From assembly GCA_964016985.1 (NCBI GenBank), contig OZ024837.1, positions 34,999,622 to 35,063,621 on the forward strand: a stretch of 64,000 bases of DNA, in the 5' to 3' direction. The translations under genes and the position numbers were made by a program. This DNA is from Anodontia alba. Lineage: Eukaryota; Mollusca; Bivalvia; Lucinida; Lucinidae. Under the pieces are notes generated by a model. That model saw nothing but the letters and a program-made list of their open reading frames with translations, was not told the DNA's origin and ran no database searches. This document shows positions 1 through 11,809 of the stretch, in pieces. Each line of letters begins with the position of its first letter. Within the stretch, counting starts at the first letter, position 1.

Positions 1-181
1 GGCTTAGGGAAGTCTATAAAAATAACCAAAATGCGAAAATACACACCCTCCTCCCCAAACACCACCACTACAAGCGTTTACCCACGAATAACAAAATTAT
101 TGGTGAAAATACCAAAGAATTACGATAATAATGAAGCACAGGTTTCCCGAAATACCAAAAGGAGAGCTTAGGATCAAATAA
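1..181 (-). repeat. 3' tail fragment of an RT-type retroelement, part 1
   Basis: No gene is visible. Read on the minus strand, positions about 127-175 match the 'CTCTCCTTTTGGT...TGTGCTTC' tail that recurs at the ends of several retroelement fragments in this window (15005-15250, 61240-61430, 52846-52990, 63690-63832). The matching upstream part of the tail lies at about 630-690, so the hairpin element at 182-622 appears to have been inserted into this tail. Confidence 0.5.
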
Positions 182-622
182 TATAGGGATGAAACATGAT
201 TTTTCATGCATTAACATTCGCAAGGTCCCGTGGGAGGTGTTGAAAACCGAGGCCGGAGGCCGCGGTTTTCAACACCTCCGAAGGGACTTGGCGAATGTTA
301 ATGCTTTGAAAAAACATGTTCGATCGCTATTTATTGCATAAAAACTGAAAACATTTACTACATTTCGCGTTCTTTCTTGCACTATTTTGTTTCGCCTTTT
401 CACCGATGTCTCGCGAACGCAATTTCCACGGACTATGCTCGTTCTAGGGCCGGACAGTAAACATCTCGTAACGGCAGCAAATATGTGGCCCCGGTACGAT
501 CATATTATAAGTTGCGTAGCCGTGCATTAACAGCGCGTGAAATTGCCTTGTTTATACACAGCCTTTCGCCGGTTAATGCACAGCTGTTAATAACGTGCGG
601 CATTGCTTTTTATGCAATAACA
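182..622 (+). mobile_element. 440-bp hairpin-bearing element (family K), copy 1
   Basis: A second copy in the opposite orientation lies at 42407-42844, and the two align along their whole length. Near one end is a strong hairpin (about 206-306) with GC-rich centre GAGGCCGGAGGCC and arms ATTAACATTCGCAAGGTCCC / its complement. The rest is a GC-richer unique stretch with 'GTGCATTAAC' motifs. The ends are not obvious inverted repeats: one reads TAGGGATG, the other TATGCAATAAC. ATAATA occurs directly before the first and directly after the second, a candidate 6-bp target-site duplication. No coding capacity is seen, so it is probably non-autonomous. Confidence 0.65.
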
Positions 623-939
623 TAATAGACCATCAACGCACGAACTAAGAAAAACTGCAACAGGAGAACTACCTTGGAACAGTCAATGAAACAACTGCTT
701 GTGCGCGAATCCCCGTCCTTAATTCTGGTGCAGATCCAAATTATACAAAATATATAATTCAGTCCGAATGGGGATCTTTTACTTCGTCTGAGAAGCATCA
801 CGGTTGAACACTTATAACCAAAAGCACTGTGATGACACAACGTAAAGGGCTCAATGGCAATCTGAAGCGAGAATACAAGAAAACCACAAACATGACGCAA
901 TGGGTCCGATGATGGGTCACAGTTTTTGTTGTATTAACA
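623..939 (-). repeat. RT-element tail fragment, part 2, then unassigned sequence
   Basis: Positions about 630-690 read on minus as 'CTGTTGCAG...TTAGTTCGTGCGT', the upstream part of the tail at 1-181. The remainder shows no gene or repeat I recognise. Confidence 0.4.
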
Positions 940-1225
940 CATCACGAAAACATACCTAAATAGTATATAATTTTGACCCCCTTAAACCCCATTTTATATA
1001 GAAAAAACTGGGGTTTACAGGGGTATACATTATTTCTCTAATTTCTGCTCAAAAACATAGATTGTGGGTACTCGTTAGAACAGCCTCGACGAGGCGGTTC
1101 TAACGAGTACCCACAATCTATGTTTTGAGCAGAAATATGAAATATATCAAAGTTTTTTATCTGAAAATTTTCAGTTTTTTGAGATGAAATTTTCTATATA
1201 TTTGAATAGGTGTGTTTTCGTAATG
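940..1225 (+). mobile_element. Family A foldback MITE, copy 1
   Basis: Starts CATCACGAAAACATACC and ends GGTGTGTTTTCGTAATG. The centre is a long hairpin around CGTTAGAACAGCCTCGACGAGG with the TAGATTGTGGGTACTCG arm and its complement. A smaller inverted pair (AAACCCC / GGGGTTT) lies in the left half. No ORF. The family has 17 copies in this window. Confidence 0.85.
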
Positions 1226-1336
1226 AAAGCATTCTGAAAGAGTAAATCTGAAACTTTTTGTCATTGGCTGTCCAAAAAGCGTCCAGAGAATATTACGTTA
1301 ACCCGTTTTAGTGTAGAGACCGCAAAAAGGGGTAAC

Positions 1337-1415
1337 TGGCAAACAGTGAATATCCTGATCAGACGATGGTGAACGCAGAGTCTGATCAGGGTCTACACTG
1401 TTTGCATTAACTACA
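1337..1415. repeat. 'GCAAACAGTG...CTGATCAG' palindromic repeat
   Basis: Inverted arms GCAAACAGTG and CACTGTTTGC enclose CTGATCAGAC / GTCTGATCAG. The same design recurs at 7035-7125, 12750-12850, 30790-30870, 40000-40065, 56430-56520 and 62120-62210. Confidence 0.6.
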
Positions 1416-1451
1416 GAAATTTGTACAAAAACATAGTAATAATAATAAAAA

Positions 1452-2604
1452 AAAACAAAAAAAAAAAAAAAAAAAAAAACAAGAGACCTACGGGCTACGA
1501 CTCGCTCACCTGAGTGACATAGTCACTGCAGATATGCAGATGTTATACAATCCTATCATTGCAACTAATGAAATGATCATCATTTAAGCAATTCTTAGTT
1601 TTGAAAAAAAGAAATGGGCATGACAGTCAATGGAGCGTGATCATTTGAACAAACTCTCAATCACATTTCAACAGTAGGATCAATGTGGAATTTAAGGAAA
1701 ATTGGCTAAGTGGTTTCTGAAGAGTTGTTTAACAATGTCATGATTTTATACATGTAAACAGCACAGGGGCAGGGAAACATAATAAACGTCAAAGATTGCC
1801 TTTGGAAACAAAGAATTTAATACCGGTTAGAAAATGGGAGCCTCGGTATTATTGAGACTCTTCATAAGCAGTAATGAAGTTTGCAACACTGCTTACTGTG
1901 GTTTTGGAGAAAAAACAATCATTTTTTTTTTAAATTTAATGTTGTCATGGCAACCAAACAAAATGGTCACTGGTCATAAAACATATAAACTGGGCAGACA
2001 ATCATCCAATGAGTAAAATTGCCAAATATGTTTCACATCACTTCAATGATTATGGAGAAAATGCAATTTAACTGTTTTCTCATTATAAGTCCATGGGAGT
2101 TTTCTGTTGCCATGACAACCAAACCAAGAGCTAGATTGGCAGACTTTTAGCTATTTTCAATTGCCCTTACCCATTTAACATTTGTACCAAATTAGACTCC
2201 TACTGCTTCAGTGGTTTTGAAGGAGTTGTCATTATTACTATATTTTTTTAATTTAACGTTGCCATGGAAACCAAACAAAAATGGCGACTGGTCATGAAAC
2301 ACACAAATTGGGTATACGATCATCAAATAATCAAATGAATAATATGGTTCACATTACTTCACTGGTTATAGAGAAAATGCAATTTAACGATTTTCCCATT
2401 ATAAGTCTATGGGAGCTTTCTGTTGCCATGGTAACCAAATCAAGAGGCAGATCACCATTAATTTTAGCCATTTTCAATTGTCCTTACAGAAGCAACAATT
2501 GTTCAAAATTAGAGTCACACTGCTTCAGTGGTTTTGGAGGAGATGCATTTTTAAAAAAAGTGATCCCTAAAGCTCGTCCTGAACATAGCTCAGGTGAGCT
2601 AAAA
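1452..2604 (+). mobile_element. Long 'CGCTCACCTGA...TCAGGTGAGCTAAAA' repeat, copy 1
   Basis: After a poly(A) run (about 1452-1480) comes AACAAGAGACC...CGCTCACCTGAG, and the block closes with GCTCAGGTGAGCTAAAA at 2588-2604. The ends are therefore short inverted repeats. Inside are about three diverged direct repeats built on 'TTGCCATGGCAACCAAA' and 'GAGAAAATGCAATTTAAC'. Part of it (about 1795-1895) also matches the 395-bp tandem unit at 29610-30425. No coding frame is supported. Other copies of the same repeat class are at 44960-45212, 46206-48053 and 50920-52795. Confidence 0.6.
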
Positions 2605-4479
2605 ACTAACCAGACACCTTCCTATTGGAAATAGACATATCGCAAGAGCCGCCGTAGAAGAGTCCACTCAACGTAAATATGTTAAATGTCTACATAATGA
2701 GTTCTCCCATGTTCTCCCATGTTCCCAAATAACGTAGAAAAACAAAAAAGATAGGCATCTATATCAATTGGCCATTTTTTCAGATTTTTGCAGGTTTAGA
2801 TCAGTGTTACCTCCGCGAGGATCTTTAAATAAGCACCCACAATATATGTTTTATGAAGAAGGAGAAACGATTATCATTTTCTCGGTTAAAATTGTTGGCA
2901 TATCCAGACTTATGGTTTCGAAGTATACTAGTATCGGAAAGATATACGATTTATTTTGATATAGGAAGAAAGCCTGGACATCTGTATATAAAGCAACTGT
3001 GTGGCAGATATGCATTCATCGCGTTTTTGCGAAAACTTGCACGTTTCTATGGAGGCCCAGCCCAGTTGATATTTAACGAATTCTAAGTTTACAAAACCTT
3101 GTGTATTTAGGTCCAAGTCATAAACAAGAAAGAAAACAAAGCTCAAAACAGAAAGCATAATGTTTATTTTCGTATGCACAAATGCAAACATGACGTCATT
3201 TGTGACACCCCGGTTGTTTTCCGCATTTAAGGGAGAGTACACTGTTTTCCTGCCTGACACCAGTTTTTCAATTTTGAGTGCAAACCGCTTTTCAAATAAA
3301 CCTGCTACCGTTTTCTATAGCCGTTTTTAGAAGGTATACACAAATAATTTAACACCAAAATGAAAAAAAAAAAATCTTTATTTCGTCCAATATGGCCACT
3401 ACAATAAACCTGAAAGAAAACGTTTGGTTGCAAATTTTATGACACCATTTTGAATGACACATTTTAAATTTTACCAGCCATCTTTCGGGCGTTCTAGCTT
3501 ATGGTTTCTGAATAAAAGAAACGTTCGTATAGAATACTGTATTGTTCTTACGTAAGTCTTAAGCATGTATGTTGAGGAGAATCGCCGCGCATTTCTTCAT
3601 GTCCGTAATTTCAAAATCTTTGTTGATGAACTATACTGGGTAAGATTGTATGAAAACCAAGCATATTATTTAAATTTATATCCGCAAACTAAAATGTTCA
3701 TCAAAATTCCATACGATGCACGTTGTTTTACAAAACGCTACATGATTTTTGAACAACCAATGCTAAGATATATTCAGACATCAGCAGTGCAGTTAGTTTA
3801 TCGCGAGTTGTGTGATTTATTGGGCATAATTTACCTATTAGTACATGTGTACTATACGCTTAAAAGAACTTACAGTTGCTTGGCAAAACTCTAAAAAGTC
3901 CAGGGAGTGCCACATCACAAGCCGCAGCCCTTTTCAGACACTAAGAGGAAGTCTAAACCAGTATCATGCAAACTGCATGCATTTCTCCAAAATGCATTTA
4001 GTTTCGTATTGCTATACAGTGGTTTTGTATGAATTAATATCCAAACTCTATATTTCTAAATATTCAGCCGTATATCTTTCCGATGCTAGGGTGACGGTTT
4101 TGTTTTGCAAGCTACAGAAATTGAGAAACCCAACTATACAAATTACAAACGTGTGTTTGCATAATGGACGCGCATGCGATGCTTGATGCCAGTATTCGCT
4201 GGTTGCACCGGTCCAAAACTACTTCTTCTCACACTGTACCTTGAATAAGGTTATAATAAGAAGGCACAGGCAGGTGAAGCACTAAAATATAAGAGCGGGA
4301 TAAAAAATAAAATAAATAAATAACAAAAAACAATCCACGGGGAAATACGAGACATAAAACTTGGCGAATAATGCTGATACTTCTTCGAACATGAGATATG
4401 ATATTTAAATTTGTGGGTGTATATAATAAATCAAAGATGGAATAAAGTCATAATGTCATGAACGTGAGACGAGCACCGG
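2605..4479. other. No gene recognised
   Basis: AT-rich sequence with scattered short frames and no recognisable domains. The only repeat fragment I can place is 3893-3955 (minus): 'AAAAGTCCAGGGAGTGCCAC', the end of the second RT element described at 20700-21892. Confidence 0.5.
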
Positions 4480-4480
4480 T

Positions 4481-4800
4481 ACACTGAACCTCGTTACAAC
4501 GACATCCTAATTTCTAAAAGTGTTGCCATTAGAATGAATTGCTGTTGCAAAGAATTCATAATGAGCAGAATGATACGTAAGAAGGGCTTTGTTTTGTCAT
4601 TATTTAGTCTCAGAACACATGTATCGTATATTTGTTAGAATCGCGTCAGTGCAGCGCTTATAACATATATCTAAAACGTGTTTTTTCATTAAAATTATAG
4701 CAATATTCCTGCATAATTTTGGATTATCTGTCAACTTTTTTTTTGTTTTGCGCAAGTGAAATTATCATTATAACAAATTCTGTAATTGTATCGACTGTCG
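4481..4800 (+). mobile_element. Pogo-like MITE ('GAACCTCGTTACAACGAC' ends), copy 1
   Basis: The left end ACACTGAACCTCGTTACAACGAC follows a TA. The right end is decayed (CATTATAACAAATTC...ATCGACTGTCGG). The centre has TTTGTTAGAATCGCGTCAGTGCAGCG, a worn version of the palindromic core also found in family A. The end sequence resembles pogo/Tigger-type inverted repeats, a family known for TA target sites. The better copy is at 19134-19832. Confidence 0.55.
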
Positions 4801-4959
4801 GAATAAAGACAATCGAAAAGAAAAGTTGAAACGTGGAACTAAAAATAGACAAAAACAAACAAACATTTCACGAGGAACTGGGAGACATAGACAGAAGTTT
4901 AAAAATTGTACAAATATAAAAATAAATTGATGGACGTTTATGAAGACCCACAGACATGA

Positions 4960-5965
4960 TACACAAAGGGTGTTCGAAAACATTTAATAAATATCTCGGA
5001 GAAAACGTTTCACTTGCAAAACGTTTCACTTGCAAAACTTTTCAAATACCCCTCGTATACCATGTCAAGTTGATAATTTATTTTGTCTAGTTACCTTCAA
5101 AATATTCTCCTTTAGCCTAAACCCATGGTTTCCAACTTTTAATTCATTTTTTTAACTTATTTACTCATCTCTGGGTACACCCTTTAGAAACTGGTAAACT
5201 GCAGCCCCCAATGCACTTCTGGGCCTATATTTCCTACCAGATATTTGCTTTTTTTTTTCATTTCGGAAAGACTAAAAGTCGTACGGGGCCAGGTCTAGGT
5301 TATAGGGAGGGTGCTACAATTAATTGACCTTTCCAGACTACAGAAACTGTGCTACAGATGAGGATTTGTGGGCTGAAGTTTTGTCATGTAACAAGTTGAC
5401 ATGCTAGAAACCGATTTTTGGACGCACTTTTCTCATTTTTATTCGCATTTATTTTTTCAGACCCACATTCACCAGACGCACCCCTACCTTTTGGAATAGC
5501 AATTTGCTCGAGTGGCCCAGAATTTCTGAAGAAAAAATGGTGTATAACACCTTTTCTGTCAGGGTTCGTTCAGCAATACTACGCCTTTTGGCATGTTTCA
5601 TAGACCATATCCGATTATCAACTTTCCGCTTGGCTCATAAAACTGGACCCATGTCTCATCACCAGTTATGAGACTATCAAATAGTTTTGTTTTTGTTTTT
5701 TCTGATATTTGGGGAACTTCTTTAACAATTGCTTTGCCATATTCACACTTGTACGCTTCTGTTCGTCTTTGTTCTCTCTTGCATAGCACTTAGATTGAGA
5801 CAATAAAATCATTAGTGATTGGTACCACTTTTCGTCTAATTTTAACTATGTCTTTAAAGTTAGAATTTGCTGTTTATTTTTTTGTGAGTGGACCCACTTC
5901 CTTTTCAGAAAGGTAGCAAAAACATTTTTGGCACATTTGCACTCCTTGAAAGCTGATCAGTTTCC
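4960..5965 (-). pseudogene. Mariner-type transposase remnant
   Basis: On the minus strand the longest open piece (5598-5789, 63 codons) contains ITGDETWVQFYEPSGK, matching the mariner 'TGDETW' signature that carries the second catalytic aspartate of the DDE/D triad. Downstream on minus, out of frame, come peptides like MKHAKRRSIAERTL and, near 5270-5330, 'YNLDLAPYDF...FRNEK', which fits the mariner 'SPDLAPYDFWLFPK' block holding the third catalytic aspartate. Stops and frameshifts separate these blocks, so it cannot encode an active transposase. Its 3' end is near 'ATACGAGGGGTATTTGAAAAG' (about 5037-5060, minus). The helix-turn-helix half is unrecognisable apart from a weak stretch upstream of 5789. 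Cut-and-paste transposase by family; dead here. Confidence 0.75.
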
Positions 5966-6240
5966 CTTCGGTCAACAGTTGGATGCTCTTTCGACTGTTG
6001 ATCAGGTGGTCACGGGTTCGATCCCCACCAGGTCCGGCAATATTCTATCGTGAATATTGATCATGAAATATTTCTGCGGTAATTCTCTCAGAATCAAAAA
6101 GGGCAGTTGTCAATTTCTGGCGAAAGAATGTGCATACATTCTGGTAAACCGCTTAGAGGACTAAGCCTGCCCAGGAATAGTATGGCCAGGCAAATTGACC
6201 GGCTCAATATGACCTTATCAGTATTGACTGGCTGTTAAAA
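5965..6240 (+). mobile_element. tRNA-derived SINE, copy 1
   Basis: The tRNA-like head has an anticodon-arm-like CTGTTGATCAGGTGG followed by a B box, GGTTCGATCCC. It is followed by a conserved body (TCAATTTCTGGCGAAAGAATGTG, CCGCTTAGAGGACTAAGCC, TGCCCAGG) and a 3' part 'TTGACCGGCTCAATATGACC'. The same body occurs at 43676-43950 and, reversed, at 28043-28195 and 35485-35645. Such elements are transcribed by RNA polymerase III and copied by a partner LINE. The A box is degraded. Confidence 0.8.
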
Positions 6241-7034
6241 CCATTCGGTAAAATATCGGATTCACTTTTATATCCGGATGTGAAGCAGTAACTTTATCAT
6301 CGAAAAGCACTTTGTCAAGAATGCTATGTCCTGAATGAATTCTTTCATTCACACAAAAATAGCACTCACTTAAATTGTCTAGACTCCTCCTACTAATACT
6401 CAATCACACGTGCACTCTCTGTCACTTTTAATGCTATAACAGACTATTTTTGTACATATGAAAAATTGAAATGCCAAACTGCTGGGGCATTTAAGCCATG
6501 TAATGGGAAAACAGCTTTTATAGCATATGCGAGCAACAAAAGTAGGCGATCCTACTCATTCGTACAATCTCGTCAGGAGCTATGCTGTTCACTCATACAC
6601 GCGATAGGCCAAGGGGAAACTTCAGCAAAAGAACTCGATATGTGGTCTTGCTAAGGGAATGGGCAATATTCGACCAAATGATTATTCGACGAAAAGTCCG
6701 AAAAGCATTTTGCTCGTGACTTGACTCATTAGTAGCAGCTTAATTCCGCTTTTGCTAAAAGGAATTTACACGAACGAAGATGCAGACGATTTTTAAATGT
6801 TATTACATGACAAACTTTGTATTTTTGGGTCGATGTTTACAATATATGCATAATATAAAAGCGCCAAAATTTCTTTAGAATAATGTCCACATGATTAATA
6901 TTCAGCAATGTCATCAAACCACGCATTAGACGAAATCCAGTTATCGGTTATTGATAGCCGCACTATTTTTTGTCGCTGCGACGTCAGAGAGCTGTTGATG
7001 GAGGGTTATCTGAAAATCCTGGACTGGGATATTT
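6241..7034. other. No gene recognised
   Basis: No repeat or coding frame that I can support. Confidence 0.4.
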
Positions 7035-7125
7035 GAGACATTGGCAAACAATGCAGACTAAGATCAGTTCGCCGAAGAGCGCGGCGTTTAGTCAGGGTCT
7101 GCACTTTTTGCTTAAATTACAGGAA
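7035..7125. repeat. Decayed 'GCAAACA...CTGATCAG' palindrome
   Basis: TTGGCAAACAATGCAGACTAAGATCAG is paired with TTTAGTCAGGGTCTGCACTTTTTGC around a GCGCGGCG centre. Same family as 12750-12850 and 56430-56520. Confidence 0.5.
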
Positions 7126-7286
7126 GTTAAGGGTTAAATGAAATAGTCTAAAGTTACCATTCAGGACTAGTTTCCCAGCCTACACTCAGAGACAATTGAT
7201 CCACCAGTGCTGTCAGTGCTTTAATTATTTCCTTGCAAAAACAGATCGACTTCAATTTAACCCATGGATGAGAACATACCAGAAAC

Positions 7287-7533
7287 CAGGCCCCGGGGTT
7301 ATGAAACATTTTGTCATGGTCAACTCAGCTGAACATGATTTTTTCCAGCTATTAAATCTCAAATTACTAACAATTGCAAATTCTTTCTTGCGAAACATAG
7401 GTGTGCATGAAAATTCTCTGCTGATAGATATGAAAATGCCAAGTATTGTTGGCTTTAGATAATTATTAGCAGAGAAAATTTCATGCTCAGCTAAGTTGAG
7501 CATAAAAAAACGTTTTATATCCTCAGGGCCGTC
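7287..7533. mobile_element. 'Opposed-AGCTGAGCA' foldback repeat (family I), copy 1
   Basis: The ends are GGCCCCGGGGTTATGAAAC and CGTTTTATATCCTCAGGG, inverted. Inside, TCATGGTCAACTCAGCTGA pairs with TCAGCTAAGTTGAGCAT, and GAAAATGCCAA with TTGGCTTT. Related copies are at 40279-40507 and 50331-50560. Non-coding. Confidence 0.55.
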
Positions 7534-7689
7534 ATTGTTGGAATGGTGTAACTCGCCGTGCTGAAAAGTATCATTAAGGTCTCGATTCATTAGTGAATTA
7601 TTGAATACTTATCCTAATTCTTCTGCCCAAGCCAATCATCTGAAAAAATATACGAAAATATTTCAAACTATTGTCTGCTGAAAAAGTAT

Positions 7690-8130
7690 AAGCACTTGAC
7701 ATGCCATGCTGTCCTGTTAGTATTCCACAACCAGAATGATTCAAACGGGATCACAGGACAAGCTTTAACAAAAAGGAAGACAATTAACAGGAATCGATAC
7801 AATTACCTAACACCTTCAGTCCAAGACACCAAAAGAAACAAGGATGCACTTAAAGCAACAGCATCACAATTAAAACACTATAAGCAAAAAGCCAAAAGGA
7901 CACTCAGTATCTTCCCCAAAAGATTGGCCAAACAGCTATCCAAAATAAAACAAATCACCAGGGCATACATGCAAAGACAATACAATGATGAAAATAGTAA
8001 ACCACAGCGAAAGCACCACCTTTGAACGGCCAGTAAAAGGCTTAAATTGATTTTACGTGGCCATAACCATCGCCCTTAGTCTACCTTGGTATACATAAGG
8101 CATTTGTTCCGTCCGCGTGAAGGGTTCCTG
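7690..8130 (-). mobile_element. 3' region of an RT retroelement (relative of 22240-22800)
   Basis: Read on minus, 'GGCCACGTAAAATCAATTTAAGCC' is followed by 'TTTTGGATAGCTGTTTGGCCAAT' and 'AATTGTATCGATTCCTG', which match the + strand sequence 22290-22600 downstream of the split RT gene. The open frame on the plus strand here (7696-8025) is antisense to this tail and not a gene. Confidence 0.6.
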
Positions 8131-8339
8131 ACTCATTAATGCAACATCTCCATAAAAAAGAACATAAGAACATAAAAATCAAACGAATACAGAGATGAAA
8201 CAACGATGAGGATTCGACGGCAAGAAATAACTGAACTGCTGAAGCAAAAAAAAAAAAACCAACAGTTGGGCTCCGATGGGCCCGACCAGAACCAAAGCAT
8301 CAGGTACCAAACGATTTACTTAAAAGTCTTTAGGTCGGA

Positions 8340-9115
8340 GCGGTCATAGAGTCTGAGGCCCGAGTACTCGTGGCTAATTCTACTGTATACCAGAGTAAAT
8401 GAAAACCAATAGTTGAACCACGGCGGGCCAAGCCAAAGACATATCGTCAAGCCCCACCCACTGATTAAAGTTTTACGAAGAGGCCGTCATTGAGTCTGAG
8501 GCCCGAACAGCCGTCGTGCAATCAAAGAGTGAAGCATAGTCATCAACAATGATTGGGTTGACAATTAGGCATGCAGTCTGCCGCATAATAACCAGGCTAT
8601 AGCCAATTCTTTTATAACGGTTAATAAGTTTTCTGAATTGCTCCACAAGGTTAGATTTACCTACAATTTTTCTAAATCTGTATACTAAGTCACCGTAAAA
8701 TTCGGGTTCCGATATACCTTGTTGCAGAAGTGTTTTCAGACTGACGCTATATTTTTCTAACAAGGCAGTGTGTCTGCGATAAAATTTCGAAAACGCCTTA
8801 CGAAGTTTAAAATAACGATAGCCCTGCCTAAGAAGTTTGGCAGTAAGGGCTTTATTACGGTAGTTACATGTAAAGTCATTAAGATTTGAAGAAGCCCTGG
8901 CGAATCTAATAAGTTCAGATATGTATACCCCATATGAGGTACGCCGGAGGCACATCGCCATCCAGAAAAGGGAAATTGACTATATCAATCCCGTTTATCA
9001 TAAACATTGGTGGAAACTGTACCATTAGATATACATAGATTCTAATCCAAAGAAGGTGCCTCGGTATCGGAAGAATTTGCTCTATAAAACTGGAGTTCTG
9101 TAGGGTATATCCGGT
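8340..9115 (-). pseudogene. Reverse transcriptase C-terminal fragment, copy 1
   Basis: On minus, 8473-8961 is open and contains the RT thumb/C-terminal region: YGVYISELIRFARASSNLND, then RQGYRYFKLRKAFSKFYRRH, QQGISEPEFYGDLVYRFRK, RYKRIGY and a C-terminus ASDSMTASS. Upstream on minus (8961-9115) the frame shifts: DIVNFPFLDGDV is joined out of frame to RRTSYGVY, apparently by one extra base near 8945, and the stretch before it has further breaks. The palm domain with the catalytic aspartates is absent, as expected of a 5'-truncated copy. Two close relatives are at 21289-21892 and 23714-24350. The exact retroelement clade (Penelope-like or non-LTR) is not settled by what I can see. Confidence 0.8.
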
Positions 9116-9129
9116 CCACCATTTGGTCA

Positions 9130-11809
9130 AGTAAACATTGTCAATATTTAATAAATCACCATAAAATTCAACCTACAACAAATGTCTCAAACTTTCGAGC
9201 AGACTTAAAAACTGCACAATTATAAAAATTCACATAATAGTGTTTACCCCTGCATACCATGTTATTATTATAAAGCATGAGGAAACAGAGGGTTTACACT
9301 GCTTTGATACTGTAACGGCCTGGCTTCTATATTTATTTGAAAGCGAGAGTGATTCTATTTATTACTATCTTTAGCACAGCGCCAGTGCGTCTAAACTTCA
9401 TCACCCATATTCGTCCTTAAATCCGTATGCCAATACGAATTCTCGGTTACATCGAAAACTATAGCATGTTATTACTCTATGTTTGCCATTTTTTTGTACG
9501 CTGGCCGACATTTTATTGTCTGTATTTTACGATCATTTGTGGAATTTGCAGCACCTCATCCATCGCTGGAAGTTTCGGAATGTTTGGTTGTACTCGGGTT
9601 TCATCGTGTAAACGGTTCGGAACGTCCGCTTTGGAATCCGAAAGTAACTGCACGTGACGGTATGGTAGCGAAAGCGCTCGCGCTCGCGCAGGCGACTGCA
9701 ACTGCGCCTAATTCCAGCAATGGTTGTCACTTGTCTCTGAGACTCTCAGTCTGACCTGATTGTGCCTTACACCAAAATTGAGTTTGAATAAAAGTCCACT
9801 TATTTGATATTTGGGAAATAAACTACATCTTTTTCTACAACCATCATGACATTAAGAAACATGCACCTAGAGAGGTATTCTCATCATTCGATATTTTCCC
9901 ACAAAGCTTAAGTTCAACTTTGGATGGAAATTAATTTTTGGATGGCAAACCAACTTTGGGTGGAACTTTAAATGTAGTTGGAATATCATAAAAAAAGCAT
10001 AATATTCTTATCAATATTCTTATATTTAATCAACTTTTCTGATGATATTGGCACTCGATTAAATTTATTTTAGGTCACCTTTATAATTTTATTTAGCAGT
10101 TTTTAATGCAAACTTCAAGATATTTCTATGTTTGTTTACCATCACCATCTTGGCGAGGGCAGCCATGTTGTTTGAGCTCTTTTCTTCTGGGTGATGTTAA
10201 CCAACTTTAGTATCAAAGAAATTCCAACCTAATATTCATTATAGGTTAAGAATATATATCTAAAGAAGTTTTTAAAGGTCAATCATAAAGGTACTCAATT
10301 ATATAAGGGCAGGAAAAGCGATTTTTCCAAGGTAGAAAATACAACAAGCGGATCAAATTAGCTGTAATTGTTTCGGAGATGTAGTGATTTGAAATTTCAT
10401 GTGCCTGGGCAGTATGCAGCAGCTAAAACCTGTTTCATGAATATTCATAAGGTCTTTGATGATGTCATAGCCGAATATTGAAATTTCAACTTTTTAAATA
10501 TTGCAATATCTACTATTTTATAAAAGATGTTATTCAAACTGTTAATTTTCTGAAACAGTGACAATAAAGTGAAGTGATATGTGCTGTTTGCTCTTATAAT
10601 CTATAAAGAGCCTGAAAATATAAATTTAAACAATTCTTAAAATTATTTCAATTTGAATTGTTCCAAATACTAAATGATAAAAAATGACGCAAAAAGTGTT
10701 AGTCAGTTTAGCAGAATGTCTTGTCACCATTTTTGCATAACAGAATAAAAAAGGAAAAAAAGTGCAGTAATTGTTTTTTTAAATATTTTAAATTTTTAAT
10801 CTAAATTAAACATTTGGCATCACTTTTGCAATCATATGGTTAAATGTTTATAACTCATTAATGTTAACCAATGTTGATAAACAAACTTTTATGCAAATAA
10901 AACCCCCCAAAAAAACTGGTCGGTTTTAGCATTTCAAAATTCATTTAGAAATATACATGTAAATCTTTGATGACATCACAGAATGCTACATCATGGATCA
11001 GAAATAAGAGAAAATCAAGGGAGTGTATCTAAGAGTAAAATAGGTATACCTTATTTTCAAACTGCTGTAACTTTTGAACGGATTGGAATTTTTTATGCGG
11101 TTTTCAACAAAATTACCATCTTGATGTCTTCTTTCATCATAATATATATTGGTAATGATTAAAATTTCCTTTGAAAATAATCTTTAAATTAATTTTATAG
11201 TCTAAAGGTTTGTAAATAAACTTCTTCTTGGTTTATTATTTAGGAGAAGTTATGCATGGGAATAAAGTTGTGATTTGAGAGATGTTATGATTTGGTAGAA
11301 AGGGGTGACAATTGATTATTATAATATTTTGTGCATAACTAGCATCTTTTGAACCTTTATATTGCCCCAGTACAGAAAAGTAATTATTATTATTCTTGTT
11401 AAGTGTTTAGTTTAGGGTATTTAAAAACTGAAAATATAGAATAAAGAATCTTAAATATGACCTGACTTTCTTTAAATCCCATCAGTAAAAAAACAGCCCG
11501 GAAGAAGCCATATTTTTTTTTGTAGCGGATATCTACAGATCCTGACCACAATTTTACCCTCGGTTGTGGGTCCCGTTACAATACTTCATAATTGTGGCGT
11601 GTGTCTGTATAACTTACAAACCTCATCTGCAATATTAAAGAAATAGATAATGCTTAATGAACAGAATGTATTGAACAGGTATCTCGTGGTCCTAGTTGTT
11701 GTATTCTGGCTGACTGGCTTCAGATCGCCATTGATTCCTTCGGTTTGTTTCATCAAAGTGTTTTGGATTATGTGTGTTTTTCTTTGATTAGGTAGAAAAA
11801 TCCTTTGCA
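9130..11809. other. Long stretch without recognised genes
   Basis: Positions 9420-9760 are GC-richer (GCGCTCGCGCTCGCGCAGGC near 9675) and stand out, but carry no recognisable domain. From 9800 to 11800 the DNA is AT-rich and largely free of the repeats that fill the rest of the window. The phrase 'TTTGATGATGTCATAG' near 10452 and 'TTTGATGACATCACAG' near 10966 suggests an old internal duplication. Confidence 0.4.

Noticed and set aside
3565..3894. 109-codon open frame (+)
   Set aside because: No recognisable domain, splice signals or repeat conservation. I cannot distinguish it from chance in AT-rich DNA.
7696..8025. 109-codon basic frame (+)
   Set aside because: Antisense to the 3' region of a retroelement whose other copy (22240-22800) does not keep the frame.
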